Source: CBDAPE01 sp965198325 (GTDB lineage: Bacteria; Pseudomonadota; Alphaproteobacteria; UBA828; JAPUJA01). Taken from it: a DNA stretch of 64,000 nucleotides. Positions 26,854 through 34,961 of this stretch are shown piece by piece. The stretch covers positions 62,001 to 126,000 of the forward strand of contig CBDAPE010000019.1 of assembly GCA_965198325.1 (NCBI GenBank), given 5' to 3'. A model generated the notes under the pieces. That model was not told the origin of the DNA, ran no database searches, and was given only the letters and a program-made list of their open reading frames with translations. The translations under genes were made by a program, and so were the position numbers. The stretch's first letter is position 1. Each line of letters begins with the position of its first letter.

Positions 26854-29206
26854 CATCTCCGCCACGACCGAGCGCGTTGCCGGCGGCGTTCATCAGCCGC
26901 GGATTCATGACAGCGCCGAGAAGCATGTCACGGGCGAAGCGCTTTATGTGGACGATCTCCCCGAACCGCCCGGCACGCTACAGGTTTACGTTGCACTAAG
27001 CGACAGGACCCGGGCAAGGATTGTCAGTCGCGATCTTTCGGCCGTCGAGGCCGCGCCCGGGGTGGTTGCCGTGCTCGCGCCCGAAGATATTCCCGGGCAG
27101 AACGATTTCAGCGCCGAGCTGGTCGAGGACGACCCGGTGTTTGCCGATACGGAGGTGGAATGCCACGGCCAGGCGATCTTCGCGGTCGCTGCGGACACGA
27201 TCGACCAGGCGCGCAACGCCGCCAAATTTGCTGCCATAGGCTATGTGGATCTGGAGCCAATTCTCACGGTCGAGGAGGCCTTGCGGGCGGAGAGCTTCGT
27301 CGCCGATCCGTTCGTGGTTTCCCGCGGCGATGCCGACTGTGCGCTCAAGGCGGCGTCCCATCGCCTGCAGGGCCGCCTGAACATAGGCGGTCAGGAGCAT
27401 TTCTATCTCGAGGGCCAGGTCTCCCTTGCCCTGCCGCTCGAGGACGGCGACCTGTTGATCAAGACCTCGACGCAGGACCCCGCCGCAGTCCAACACACGA
27501 TTGCGCGAATCCTCGACCGGCCGGCCAACAGTTTTACCGTCGAGACCCGGCGCGTCGGTGGCGGCTTCGGCGGCAAGGAGACTCAGGCCACCCACTTCGC
27601 GGCGGTCGCCGCTCTCGTTGTCGATAAGACCGGACGGCCCGCCAAGGTCAGACTCGACCGGGACGACGACATGATCCTCACGGGCAAGCGCAATCCCTTC
27701 ACGATCGACTATGACGTCGGGTTCGACGACGACGGGCTGATCCGCGGCCTCGATTTCACCTTCGCCTCGTTCAGCGGCATGTCGCGCGACCAGTCCAAGT
27801 CGATCATGGAGCGCGCGGTGATGAGCTGCGACAGCGCCTATTTCATCGAGGATCTGACGATCCGCGCCTATGTCTGCAAGACGCACACGATCTCCAACTG
27901 CGCATTTCGGGGATTCGGCACACCCCAGGCAATGCTCGCCATCGAGCGGGTCGTCGACGCCATGGCGATCAAGCTAGGCAAAGATCCGCTCGAGATTCGT
28001 CGCAGGAATTTCTACGGGATCGCCGAGCGCAACGTCACGCCCTATGGCATGACCATCGAGGACAACATCATCGAGGCGCTGGTCGACGATCTGGAGGCGA
28101 CTGCCAATTACGCCGAGCGCCGGAAAACCGTAACCGCGTTCAATGAACTGAACCCCTGGCTGAAGAAGGGCCTTGCGCTGGTGCCGCTCAAATATGGCGT
28201 CGGCTTCTCGACGACGTTCTGCAACCAGGCTGGTGCACTCATCCATATCTACCAAGACGGCAGCGTGCATCTGAACCATGGCGGCATCGAGATGGGCCAG
28301 GGCCTGTTCATGAAGGTCGCCCAGGTGGTCGCCGAAGAGCTGCAGATCGATCTCGACCGGATCAAGAGTTCGACGACGACGACGGGCAAGGTGCCCAATA
28401 CCATTGCGACCGCCGCCTCGTCGGGCGCCGATCTCAATGGCAAGGCTGCCCAGGCCGCCGCCCGGACACTGCGGGACCGGCTCGAACATTTTGCCGCCGA
28501 ACATTTCAAGGTCGAGCGCGACCAGGTGGCATTCCTGCCCAACCGGGTTCGCGTCGGCAACGAAGAAATCCCGTTCGGCGAGCTCGCCGAGCTCGCCTAT
28601 CTGGAGCGGGTCCCGCTTTCGGCAACCGGTCACTACAAGACGCCAAAAGTTTACTGGGATGTAACCAAGTTCAAGGGCCGGCCGTTTCTTTATTGCGCCT
28701 ACGGCGCCGCGGTCAGCGAGGTGATGATCGACACCCTGACCGGCGAGACCAAGCTGACCCGGGTCGACATCCTCCATGACGTCGGCGCGTCGCTCAATCC
28801 GACGCTCGATCTCGGCCAGATCGAGGGTGGCTTCGTCCAGGGCGTCGGCCTCGTGACCAGTGAGGAGCTTTACTGGGACGAGCAGGGCCGGCTGATGACC
28901 CACGCCCCGTCGACCTACAAAATTCCGACCTGCGGCGACCGGCCGGAACAATTCAAGATCCGGCTGTTCGAGACCGGGCGGAATCGCGAGGAAACGATTT
29001 TCCATTCGAAAGCGGTGGGCGAGCCGCCGCTGACGCTAGCCGTCTCAGTATTCTGCGCCATCGTCGACGCCGTGGCGAGCGTATGCGATCACGAGGCTCT
29101 GCCCCGCCTCGACTCGCCCGCCACGCCCGAACGCGTTCTGAACGCCATCGACGAATTGCGCGAACGCTGCGGGCGCGCGACCGAAGCTCGCACGGCCGCC
29201 GAATAA
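26846..29206 (+). CDS. xdhB: Xanthine dehydrogenase-type molybdopterin subunit
   Basis: A 786-residue large subunit that hydroxylates an N-heterocycle at a molybdopterin centre. Conserved motifs are NIGGQEHFYLEGQ, RRVGGGFGGKETQ, NCAFRGFGTPQAM, HLNHGGIEMGQGLFMK and AVGEPPL, whose Glu is the expected catalytic base. The set fits XdhB more closely than CoxL because the CoxL active-site loop with Cys is absent. No xdhC or cofactor-insertion gene is present in the window. Linkage to hydantoinases and a creatininase homologue suggests a purine, imidazole or hydantoin-like substrate, not necessarily xanthine. Confidence 0.91.
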   Translation: MADISATTERVAGGVHQPRIHDSAEKHVTGEALYVDDLPEPPGTLQVYVALSDRTRARIVSRDLSAVEAAPGVVAVLAPEDIPGQNDFSAELVEDDPVFADTEVECHGQAIFAVAADTIDQARNAAKFAAIGYVDLEPILTVEEALRAESFVADPFVVSRGDADCALKAASHRLQGRLNIGGQEHFYLEGQVSLALPLEDGDLLIKTSTQDPAAVQHTIARILDRPANSFTVETRRVGGGFGGKETQATHFAAVAALVVDKTGRPAKVRLDRDDDMILTGKRNPFTIDYDVGFDDDGLIRGLDFTFASFSGMSRDQSKSIMERAVMSCDSAYFIEDLTIRAYVCKTHTISNCAFRGFGTPQAMLAIERVVDAMAIKLGKDPLEIRRRNFYGIAERNVTPYGMTIEDNIIEALVDDLEATANYAERRKTVTAFNELNPWLKKGLALVPLKYGVGFSTTFCNQAGALIHIYQDGSVHLNHGGIEMGQGLFMKVAQVVAEELQIDLDRIKSSTTTTGKVPNTIATAASSGADLNGKAAQAAARTLRDRLEHFAAEHFKVERDQVAFLPNRVRVGNEEIPFGELAELAYLERVPLSATGHYKTPKVYWDVTKFKGRPFLYCAYGAAVSEVMIDTLTGETKLTRVDILHDVGASLNPTLDLGQIEGGFVQGVGLVTSEELYWDEQGRLMTHAPSTYKIPTCGDRPEQFKIRLFETGRNREETIFHSKAVGEPPLTLAVSVFCAIVDAVASVCDHEALPRLDSPATPERVLNAIDELRERCGRATEARTAAE

Positions 29207-29243
29207 AATCGGACACCGAGACGCAGGACCCAGGGAGCCGGCG

Positions 29244-30023
29244 ATGACCGTTCAGATGGCGCACATGACCCAGGACGAGGTAAAGGCCGCGATCGACGAG
29301 AAGCGCCTCGTCATCCTGCCGACCGGCGCGACCGAATCCCATGGGCCGCACATGCCGACCGATACGGATACCCACCAGGCCGAACATATCGCGATTCGCC
29401 TGGCGGAGCGGATTGGCGCCGTCGTCGCGCCGCCCATTGCCTATGCCATCTCGAAAACCTTCGAGAAGTTTCCAGGCACCATCTCGCTCTCGATTCCGAC
29501 CTACCAGCAGCTCGTCTACGAGGTCGGCACGGCGCTGGTAAAGATGGGCTTTTCCCAACTCGTGCTGCTCAATGGCAACCGGCCGAACGGCACGTCGAAC
29601 GACGCTGTCGCCCGCCGCCTGATCGACGATCTGGACGGCGATTTCGATTTCAAGGTGACCGCTGTGAGTTATTGGGAGCCGGGAGCGGCGAAGGTCCACA
29701 GCCTACGCAACTCGGACATCGGTGGAATGGGACATGGCGGCGAGTTCGAAACGTCGTTTCAGCTCGCAACCCGACCCGAGCTCGTCAAGCTCGACCGGCT
29801 CCAGGGCGTCGAGCCGCCGCTCGTGGGCTGGGACCTGGTGGCGCCGGGCGACCCGGTCCGCACCTATGGCCGCCGCCCGAGCCCCGATTCGGGCCATCCG
29901 TCGATCTTCGGCGACCCACGCCCGGCGAGCGCGCAGGCCGGCAAGGCCTTCATCGAGGCCACCGTCGATGCGCTGCTCGAGATGATGGAAAACCTGCAGC
30001 CGTCCTACGAAGAACGCCGCTAA
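29244..30023 (+). CDS. Creatininase family protein with altered metal site
   Basis: A 259-residue protein of the creatininase family, metal-dependent cyclic or linear amide hydrolases. The N-terminal metal motif GATESHGPHMPTDTDTHQAE (residues 32-51) and the C-terminal GHGGEFETS are present. At the third metal motif, where family members read NGHGGN or NGHYEN, this protein reads NGNRPNG, so the ligand His is Asn. It may bind one metal, use another ligand, or have a changed activity. It is the last gene of the hyuAB-xdhAB operon (37 bases after xdhB) and converges with iclR, overlapping its end by 4 bases. Confidence 0.85.
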   Translation: MTVQMAHMTQDEVKAAIDEKRLVILPTGATESHGPHMPTDTDTHQAEHIAIRLAERIGAVVAPPIAYAISKTFEKFPGTISLSIPTYQQLVYEVGTALVKMGFSQLVLLNGNRPNGTSNDAVARRLIDDLDGDFDFKVTAVSYWEPGAAKVHSLRNSDIGGMGHGGEFETSFQLATRPELVKLDRLQGVEPPLVGWDLVAPGDPVRTYGRRPSPDSGHPSIFGDPRPASAQAGKAFIEATVDALLEMMENLQPSYEERR

Positions 30024-30844
30024 CGCTCGCTCTCACTGGTCGCGCCCGGGCGCCATCCCAACGCCATCGAGATCGACTGGGTCGTCGTCAACAGGGATTC
30101 AAGCAGGCGTTCGGCCCGGGCCGCATCCCGGAATGCAGACTTGCGGGTGATAAAGGACACGGCGGCAACGACCCGCGCCTGACGATCATAGACCGGCGCA
30201 GCGATGGAGCCGGTAAAGACCTGGACGTCGCCTTCCGTCTGGGCATGGCCCTGTCTACGGATCGTGACAAGTTGTCCGCGCAAGTCAGCCGGGTCCGTGA
30301 TCGTCTGGGGCGTCAGCATTTCAAGCTCGCCCGCGAGATACGCGTCGACAAACTCGGGGTCGGAATAGGCCAGCAGGACCTGACCCTTGGACCCGCAGTG
30401 GAGTGGGAAGTGGTGGCCGTAGTCCGCCTTGGTGATGATTTCCTCGGAGGTCTGGTGGGAGTAGAGCGTCACCGCATAGCGGTTGGATCGTTCGACGAGC
30501 TGGACCGCGATGTCCTCGTTTCCTGCGGCGGTCTCGAGGTAGGGCTGGGCGACTTCGAGAACCGGATGGTTCGCGAGATAGGCAGTGCCGATCAACCACA
30601 TTCGTGGCCCGATGCTGTAACGATTGGAGTCCCTAGCCCGTTGCAATAGACCGCCCTGCTCGAGCTGGCTCAGGGTTCGGTGAAGCGTCGCCCAGGACAG
30701 CCCCAGCCCGTCCGCGATATCGATCGCCCGACCGGGATGAACCGCGACATATTCGAGCACCTCGAGCGCCCGGCGAACCCCCTTGAGCGCGGGAGCCGGC
30801 TCGTCCGCCTCGGCCTTCGGCGTCTTATGCGTGGATCGCGGCAC
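30020..30844 (-). CDS. IclR family transcriptional regulator
   Basis: A 274-residue regulator: winged helix-turn-helix at about residues 22-85 (GVRRALEVLEYVAVHPGRAI, GLSWATLHRTLSQLEQGGLL) and an IclR effector domain (LETAAGNEDIAVQLVERS, HCGSKGQVLLAYSDPEF). GTG 30844 is chosen because a GGAGG ribosome site lies 6 bases upstream and the product has family length; the open frame runs on for almost 500 bases without homology. It is divergent from the deaminase-like gene, with an ATCC-N7-GGAT dyad between them. That dyad recurs before hyuA and the bmp operon, so this protein is the natural candidate to bind all three. Confidence 0.92.
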   Translation of the reverse strand: MPRSTHKTPKAEADEPAPALKGVRRALEVLEYVAVHPGRAIDIADGLGLSWATLHRTLSQLEQGGLLQRARDSNRYSIGPRMWLIGTAYLANHPVLEVAQPYLETAAGNEDIAVQLVERSNRYAVTLYSHQTSEEIITKADYGHHFPLHCGSKGQVLLAYSDPEFVDAYLAGELEMLTPQTITDPADLRGQLVTIRRQGHAQTEGDVQVFTGSIAAPVYDRQARVVAAVSFITRKSAFRDAARAERLLESLLTTTQSISMALGWRPGATSESER

Positions 30845-30882
30845 GTCAGTCCTCCAATCGTCCGGCTGTCGACCTGGCGCGG

Positions 30883-30942
30883 TTGACCGAACTCCGGTGT
30901 TACCGTAAACTCCAATATGGATATCACATCCGAATTCTGGAT
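30883..30942 (+). promoter_or_regulatory. Promoter and IclR-type operator of the deaminase gene
   Basis: TTGACC at 30883-30888 and TAAACT at 30906-30911, spaced by 17 bases, form a plausible plus-strand promoter. The dyad ATCCGAATTCTGGAT at 30928-30942 lies 16 bases past the -10 box and 43 bases before the ATG. This arrangement is nearly identical to that at 21264-21325. The site also lies upstream of iclR on the other strand, so autoregulation is possible. Confidence 0.6.
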
Positions 30943-30985
30943 ACAACTCTCCAGATACCGGTGATCGATCGAGGGAGTGCGAGAC

Positions 30986-32240
30986 ATGGCCCAATGCGGC
31001 CCCGAGACCAATTGGGACCTCCTCATCAGCGGCGCAACACGCCTCGATGATGGCGAAGCTGTCGATATTGGCATTCGGGACGGACGCATCGCCGCGATCG
31101 AAGCGTCTCTGGCGGGCCATGCTGCCGCGCGCATTGACGCCCGGGGCGGGCTCGTCACACCTTCCTTTGTCGAGCCTCATTTTCACCTCGACAAGGTCTT
31201 GAGCCGCGACCTGCTCGGCGCTCTGAATCCCGAGGAGGCCTTCGCCCGCGCCCGGGAGGTCAAGTCCCAGTTCACGGTCGGGGGATGTGGAGGGCCGCGC
31301 CTGCCGCGCCCTGCGGCTTGCGGTCGCCCATGGCATCGGCTGTCTTCAGGCCCAGATCGACGTGGATTTCGCAACCAAGCTGGTCTCCTTCGAGGGTGTC
31401 ATGCGCGCCCGCGAGCGCTTCGCCGGGGCCATCGACATCATTCCCCTCGCCTTCCCCCAGGAAGGCATCGTCACGGACCCGGAAGCGCCTGGGTTGCTTC
31501 GCGAAGCGCTGTCCATGGGCGCTCAAGCCGTGGGCGGCCTGCCCGAATTCGGGAACTCGGTCGAGGACCAGCAGACCCATATCGACACCATCCTTTCCCT
31601 CGCCGAGGAATTCGACGTGCCCGCCGAGATCCATTGCGACTATCTCGACGTGCCCGAGCTCAAGACTCTGGAAATGCTGGCGGACGCCACCGTCGCCCGC
31701 GGCATGCAGGGCCGGGTGACGGCGAGCCACTGCAACTCGCTCGCGGTCTATCCTGACGATGAGGCGCACCGCGTGATCGACAAGGTCAAAGCCGCCGGGA
31801 TGAGTATCATCGTCGCGCCGACGGCTAATCTCGAAATGCTGGGTGGACCGGGACGCACACCGGTCAATCGCGGTACGTCGCGCATCAAGGAGCTGCTCGA
31901 CGCCGGCGTCAACGTCTGCGCGGCCGCCGACAACAAGTACGACATCTGGTACCGCTTCACCCGCATGGACCCCGTCGAACTTGGCTATATCACAGTTCTG
32001 AGTGGCGCCATGCGCACCGACGAGGAAGTCCGTGAGAGCTTCGAGATGATCACGACCCGGGCGGCACGCACGGTCGGCACGTCGACTGACGGCGTCACGG
32101 TCGGCGCGCTCGCAGACCTCATTGTGTTCGAGGCCACCACGCTGGTCGACATCTTCTGCAACCTTCCGGGACGGCGCAGCCACATCAAGGCTGGACGCTG
32201 CGTCGGCGGACTCGAGGGTTCCTGCTGGGCCGCCGCCTGA
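30986..32240 (+). pseudogene. Cytosine/creatinine deaminase-like amidohydrolase, frameshifted
   Basis: A CodA-type amidohydrolase of 417 residues if one base is removed. The first part (from ATG 30986) contains the metal motif PHFHLDK near residue 70. After VKSQFTVG the frame breaks in a run of five G at 31280-31284, and the coding frame continues as DVEGRACRALRLAVAHGIG with HCDYLDVPE, RVTASHCNSLAV and AAADNKYDIWYRF, matching the later metal and catalytic motifs. In E. coli CodA the sequence is HCDE; here it is HCDY, so the catalytic Glu is replaced. Creatinine deaminase belongs to this family, so creatinine to N-methylhydantoin is a fitting role. The extra G may be real or a base-calling error. 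Confidence 0.8.
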
Positions 32241-32254
32241 ACGCCGAGCCGGAC

Positions 32255-32893
32255 TTACTGGGTGCCATAGAGCCGGTCACCCGCATCGCCCAGCCCCAGC
32301 ACGATGTAGCCGTGCTCGTTCAAGCCGTCATCGACCGCGGCGGTTACGACCGAGACGTCCGGATGTTCGGCGTGGAGATGGGCGAGCCCTTCGGGGGCGG
32401 CGACCAGGCAAACGAACTTGATGCTTCGCGCACCATCCGCCGTCAGGCGATCGATCGCCGCCGTCACTGAATGGCCCGTCGCGAGCATCGGATCGAAAAT
32501 CACGACGTTCGCGAACTCACCGAGGCGGTCGGGTGCCTTGTAGTAATACTCCACGGCTTCGAGGGTTTCTGGATCACGGTAGAGCCCCACATGGGCGACG
32601 TGCGCCGCGGGCACCAGTTCGAGGAAGCCGTCGAGCAGGCCGTTTCCCGCGCGAAGGATCGAGACCAAGCAGAGCGCGCGATCCCGAAATGTCGGCGTTT
32701 GCATCGTCGCGATCGGGGTTTCGACCGTGATGTTCTCGAGTGGCAGGTCGCTCAGGACTTCGTAGCCGAGCAGCATTCCGACCTCGCGCAATAACGCACG
32801 AAAGACCGGATTGGGGGTTTCTCTGCGCCGCAAAAGACCCAGTTTATGCTGGACCAGCGGATGCGCCACGACCGTTAGATTCGAGTGCTCCAT
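32255..32893 (-). CDS. upp: Uracil phosphoribosyltransferase
   Basis: A 212-residue enzyme that joins uracil to PRPP to give UMP. The PRPP-binding loop is FDPMLATGHSVTAAI and the uracil-binding C-terminus is AAVDDGLNEHGYIVLGLGDAGDRLYGT, both standard for Upp. ATG 32893 is chosen to give family length; the frame continues upstream without homology. It is the last gene of the bmp transporter operon, 68 bases after the second permease. Together with a cytosine-deaminase-like gene, which it meets tail to tail with 14 bases between, it suggests pyrimidine base salvage. Confidence 0.95.
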   Translation of the reverse strand: MEHSNLTVVAHPLVQHKLGLLRRRETPNPVFRALLREVGMLLGYEVLSDLPLENITVETPIATMQTPTFRDRALCLVSILRAGNGLLDGFLELVPAAHVAHVGLYRDPETLEAVEYYYKAPDRLGEFANVVIFDPMLATGHSVTAAIDRLTADGARSIKFVCLVAAPEGLAHLHAEHPDVSVVTAAVDDGLNEHGYIVLGLGDAGDRLYGTQ

Positions 32894-32961
32894 CGCCTCG
32901 TCCCTCCCCTCGCGGCCACTTTTCCCAATCGGCGATCCGCTGTCGATGGATGAGAAACGTG

Positions 32962-33891
32962 CTAGCGGCGGTCCTGGCGAAGGTAAATGAGCAACAGGCT
33001 GCTGGGCGCCGGCGATTTTTCGCCGCGCAGGATGGTCGGCACGATGAGGACCGCCAATGTCAGCACGTAGGGCAGCATACCCACGATATAGATCGGCACG
33101 TCGAACCCCATGGCCTGGATGCGTGGGATCAGCGCCTCGGCACCGCCGAAAATCAGCGCGCCGATGACCGCACGCCCCGGGCGCCAACCCGAAAAGATGA
33201 CCAGGGCGATGACGATCCAGCCGCGCCCCGCCACCATGTGCTCGATCCAGACAAAACTCGAGGCCAGCGCGAGGTAGGCGCCGGCCAGGCCGCACAGCGC
33301 GCCGCCCAGCACCACCGCGGTCAACCGGAAGAGCTGGATGTTCACGCCCGAGATGTCCGCCGTCGCCGGGTCTTCACCCACAGCGCGCAGGCGCAGGCCG
33401 ATGTTGGACTTGTGCAAGCCCCACCAGATGCCGATCGCGAGCACGACGGTGGCGTAGACGAGGATATCTTGCTGGAAGAAGATCGGACCGAGCCAGGGGA
33501 TGTCGCTCAGCGCGCCCAAATCGAGGCCCCGGAACCCCGCGACCGATTCGAACATGTAGGGCCGTCCGACGACCCCGGTCAAGCCATCGCCGAAGGCGAC
33601 GATGATAAGCCCGGTCAACACCTGGTCGGTGCGGAAGATGACGACCGCGATCCCGAAAATGAGTGAGACGAGCGCACCCGCCAGCATCGCGATGGGTACG
33701 CCGAAGCCGGCGGACCCGGTGTGGAAGCTCACGATGGCCGCAGTCATGGCGCCCACCAGCATGATGCCTTCGCAACCCAAATTTAGCACCCCGGCGCGCT
33801 CGTTGATCATCAGGCCGAGAGCGGCAATGAGGTAGGGCGCTGCAAAACTGGGCGAGGTCGCCAGCCAGTTGAGGATGAAATCGCCGCCCAT
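32962..33891 (-). CDS. Nucleoside-type ABC transporter permease (YufQ-like)
   Basis: A 309-residue membrane protein of the BPD_transp_2 family. About nine hydrophobic segments are visible, starting FAAPYLIAALGLMINERAGVLNLGCEGIMLVGA near residues 16-48, which is the diagnostic region of the YufQ/BmpC class. It shares one base with the preceding permease gene. With the other permease, the double ATPase and the Bmp binding protein it forms an importer for nucleosides or related bases. Confidence 0.92.
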   Translation of the reverse strand: MGGDFILNWLATSPSFAAPYLIAALGLMINERAGVLNLGCEGIMLVGAMTAAIVSFHTGSAGFGVPIAMLAGALVSLIFGIAVVIFRTDQVLTGLIIVAFGDGLTGVVGRPYMFESVAGFRGLDLGALSDIPWLGPIFFQQDILVYATVVLAIGIWWGLHKSNIGLRLRAVGEDPATADISGVNIQLFRLTAVVLGGALCGLAGAYLALASSFVWIEHMVAGRGWIVIALVIFSGWRPGRAVIGALIFGGAEALIPRIQAMGFDVPIYIVGMLPYVLTLAVLIVPTILRGEKSPAPSSLLLIYLRQDRR

Positions 33892-34961
33892 TACGCCCTC
33901 TCCTTCGACCCGAAGGTGATGTGATAGCGGCTGAAGAACTCAACCGTGACGAGGCTGAGCAGGATGATGGCTTCGATCAGCGTCGTGATGGCGCGCGGCA
34001 GTTGATAGAACACCATCAGCGTGTCACCGGCAGTATAGACACCGCCAACCACGAACGCGGTAATGACGACCGGGATCGGGCGGAAACGCCCGATGAACGC
34101 AATGACGATGCCGCTAAACGTGTAGCCCCAGGCGATAAACAGGGTCATGCGGTATTCCTGCCCGGCGATCAGGCCGGCGCCCGCCATGCCTGCAAGGCCG
34201 CCCGACATGACGACCGCGACCGCGATGGTAAGCACGACGGGAACGCCCGCCGCGCGGGCAGTGTTCACGTTGACCCCGATGGCGTCCATGTAAAAGCCGA
34301 AGCGCGATCGGGTCATGACGAACCAGAGCACAAGGCTGGCGCCAACCGCTATCCAGATTCCCGTGTGCGAAGACCCCCAGCCGAAGCGGGCGAGCCGCTC
34401 GACCCCTTCGTCGTAGTGGCGCGAATTGGGAAACGCACTGCCCGGGTCGTGCCAGGCGCCGAACAGAAGATGTTCGACGAGCTTGAAGGCGACGTAGGTC
34501 AGCAGCAACGAGGTGATGATCTCGTTCACCCCGAAGCGAAGCTTGAGGTACGCCGGGATGCTCACCCAGGCAGCCCCGGCCACGGCAGCCGCGACGAACA
34601 TGAGCGGCAGGCGAAGCCATTCGGGTCCGATGTCGTAGAGGGCGACGCCCGTGGCGGCGATACAGCCCAGCCACATCTGGCCCTCGACGCCGATGTTCCA
34701 GAATTTGAGCTTGAGCGCGGCGGCCGATGCCAAGCCCACGAGAACCAGCGGCGTCGAAGCAGTAACCACCTGCGCCAAGCCGTTCAGGTCGAGGAAAACA
34801 TAGACCACGAATTCGTTGATGATCTGCCCCGGCGTCACACCGCTGGCGACGAGAATTCCGAACGAAATCAGCAGGCCCAGAACGATGCCGCCGATGAACG
34901 TCGCCGCCCGTATCCACACCGGGATCTGCTGGCGCGGGACGAGATAAATCGGACTAAGCAT
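33891..34961 (-). CDS. Nucleoside-type ABC transporter permease (YufP-like)
   Basis: A 356-residue membrane protein of the BPD_transp_2 family. The conserved core KLKFWNIGVEGQMWLGCIAATGVAL (about residues 84-108) and YTFSGIVIAFIGRFRPIPVV near residues 280-300 identify the YufP class. Its start overlaps the end of the ATPase gene by 8 bases and its stop codon overlaps the next permease start by one base, so coupling is tight. Confidence 0.92.
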   Translation of the reverse strand: MLSPIYLVPRQQIPVWIRAATFIGGIVLGLLISFGILVASGVTPGQIINEFVVYVFLDLNGLAQVVTASTPLVLVGLASAAALKLKFWNIGVEGQMWLGCIAATGVALYDIGPEWLRLPLMFVAAAVAGAAWVSIPAYLKLRFGVNEIITSLLLTYVAFKLVEHLLFGAWHDPGSAFPNSRHYDEGVERLARFGWGSSHTGIWIAVGASLVLWFVMTRSRFGFYMDAIGVNVNTARAAGVPVVLTIAVAVVMSGGLAGMAGAGLIAGQEYRMTLFIAWGYTFSGIVIAFIGRFRPIPVVITAFVVGGVYTAGDTLMVFYQLPRAITTLIEAIILLSLVTVEFFSRYHITFGSKERA

